Source: Ichthyophis bannanicus
Taxonomy: Eukaryota; Chordata; Amphibia; Gymnophiona; Ichthyophiidae
DNA length: 64,000 nt
NCBI GenBank assembly: GCA_033557465.1
Contig: CM066031.1
Coordinates: 1,225,903,312-1,225,967,311 of the forward strand
Direction: 5' to 3'
Part shown: positions 63,230 through 64,000 of the stretch, one piece after another
Layout of the letters: each line of letters starts with the position of its first letter
Numbering within the stretch: position 1 is the stretch's first letter
The notes under the pieces: generated by a model
Databases searched by the model: none
What the model was told of the DNA's origin: nothing
Seen by the model: only the letters and a program-made list of their open reading frames with translations
Translations under genes and position numbers: made by a program

Positions 63230-63900
63230 CTTCTCTTTGTGGGTTTACCATGGAAACAGCTTTCCCCTTCTCGGTCTATTCAAAATGTAGAGGCTCAGCA
63301 TTGCTATGACCATGTAACCCCTCTTCTCAAGTCATTACGTTGGTTTCCCATCTGCTTCTTCAAAGTTCTATTGCTATCCTAATCAAAGCATTTGGTTTGA
63401 GGCTCCTCATAACTCCTCCTCATAAGGTACTTCAGGCTGGAAGGTCAGGGGTTCAAATCCCACTAGAGGACAGCAACCTTGGGTCGGAAGGACTGGGGTT
63501 TCTAGTCCCACAGGTGCTCCTTGTGGTCTTGGGCAAGCCACTTAACCCTCCACAGCCCATGTTCCCTGTAAAATAGTATCTCCAAGTTATAATGCCCTGT
63601 TCAATGTAATTTCAGTTTGTTCAATGTAAACCGCACTGATGCAGAATAGCGCGGTATATAAGAGAATGTAAATAAATAAATAAATAAATTTCTTCACACT
63701 CTTTCTCATGAGGTCCATTCATCTGGCAAATCACTCCTATTTGAGCTATTTACCCTCCATTACTCCCATATCTGCTCTTTCAACCTTGTTGCACCATTTG
63801 CTTGGAACGGAGTTCCTGAGTCAGTGTATCATGCTCCCCTCTAGCCAGTTTCAAATTCAAGCAAAAACTCATCTTTTTGAGGCTACTTTTGTGTTTTGAC
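63230..63900 (+). pseudogene. Old L2-like LINE, C-terminal part and 3' end
   Basis: CYDHVTPLLKSLRWFPICFF (63315-63365) is the LHWLP block of L2-type ORF2. After a SINE, LVAPFAWNGVPESVYHAPL and QIQAKTHLFEATF (63788-63895) are the WN..P and terminal KTHLF blocks. It completes the old LINE whose other pieces lie at 48870, 51540 and 55790. Confidence 0.72.
63425..63690 (+). mobile_element. tRNA-derived SINE, 5'-truncated
   Basis: Nearly the same as the SINE at 50160-50455 from GGTCAGGGGTTCAAATCC (B box GGTTCAAATCC, 63450-63460) onward. The A box is lost. The 3' end GTAAACCGCACTGATGCAG..GCGGTATATAAG with an AAATAAATAAAT tail is the L2-type end. It interrupts the old L2-like LINE. Confidence 0.88.
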
Positions 63901-64000
63901 CATTTTTGTCATGTATACTGTATCTCTCCCCACCTAGCAAAGCAAGGAGGTGGTGTCAACTACACAAACGTAGGCCAGGAACCAAGGGCACGCACAAAAG
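63901..64000. other. Right margin, nothing recognised
   Basis: Short stretch after the LINE fragment. No feature is supported. Confidence 0.4.

Overview
The window is a graveyard of transposable elements from a large, repeat-rich vertebrate genome. I see no host gene I can name. CR1 (two families), L2-like LINEs, a full-length L1, DIRS-type tyrosine-recombinase retrotransposons, a Gmr1-like gypsy element, Harbinger, piggyBac, several non-autonomous hAT elements and tRNA-headed SINEs with LINE-like tails occur together. This mix points to an amphibian, perhaps a caecilian. The taxon is inferred from element content, not from a gene.

Layout. 1-2090: a Harbinger transposase gene in two exons with an exactly placed GT-AG intron, followed by GT-rich non-coding DNA. 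3941-4309: a hAT MITE with a perfect 8-bp target duplication. 4391-6645: a tandem array (about 780-bp period) whose units fold back, with a tRNA-like module at each end facing inward over a 12-bp minisatellite. 6846-9325: a CR1 copy on the + strand, split by two later insertions. 9326-21905: the remains of one Gmr1-like gypsy element (SCAN-like gag, integrase before RT, RNase H, 3' LTR). It is broken by a CR1 (9681-12195), by an L2-like LINE with 101-bp promoter-like monomers (13722-18025), and in its LTR by a 2.6-kb hAT element that itself carries a 346-bp hAT.

23845-26775 is an internally deleted DIRS element (A1). From 27320 to about 47120 a second DIRS lineage (B) appears to have been cut apart by a piggyBac (29120-31725), a CR1 with both ORFs (32365-39110), an L2-like LINE (39483-41630) and another DIRS of the A family (A2, 42118-45790). 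47126-48770 is an unclassified element with a 269-codon open frame and a ZNF143/THAP11-type motif. From 48870 to 63900 one old L2-like LINE is spread over 15 kb, separated by SINEs, a minisatellite-bearing hAT relative, a 1.3-kb near-perfect palindrome with 15-bp target duplications, a CR1 fragment, and a full-length L1 (57336-62903) with its own 15-bp duplication.

No genes cooperate in a host pathway here. The interest lies in element structure and nesting order: the fold-back units with convergent tRNA-like promoters, the giant palindrome, the hAT family that keeps a long hairpin while the hairpin sequence changes, the gypsy with integrase ahead of RT, and the repeated dyad sites at both ends of the piggyBac.
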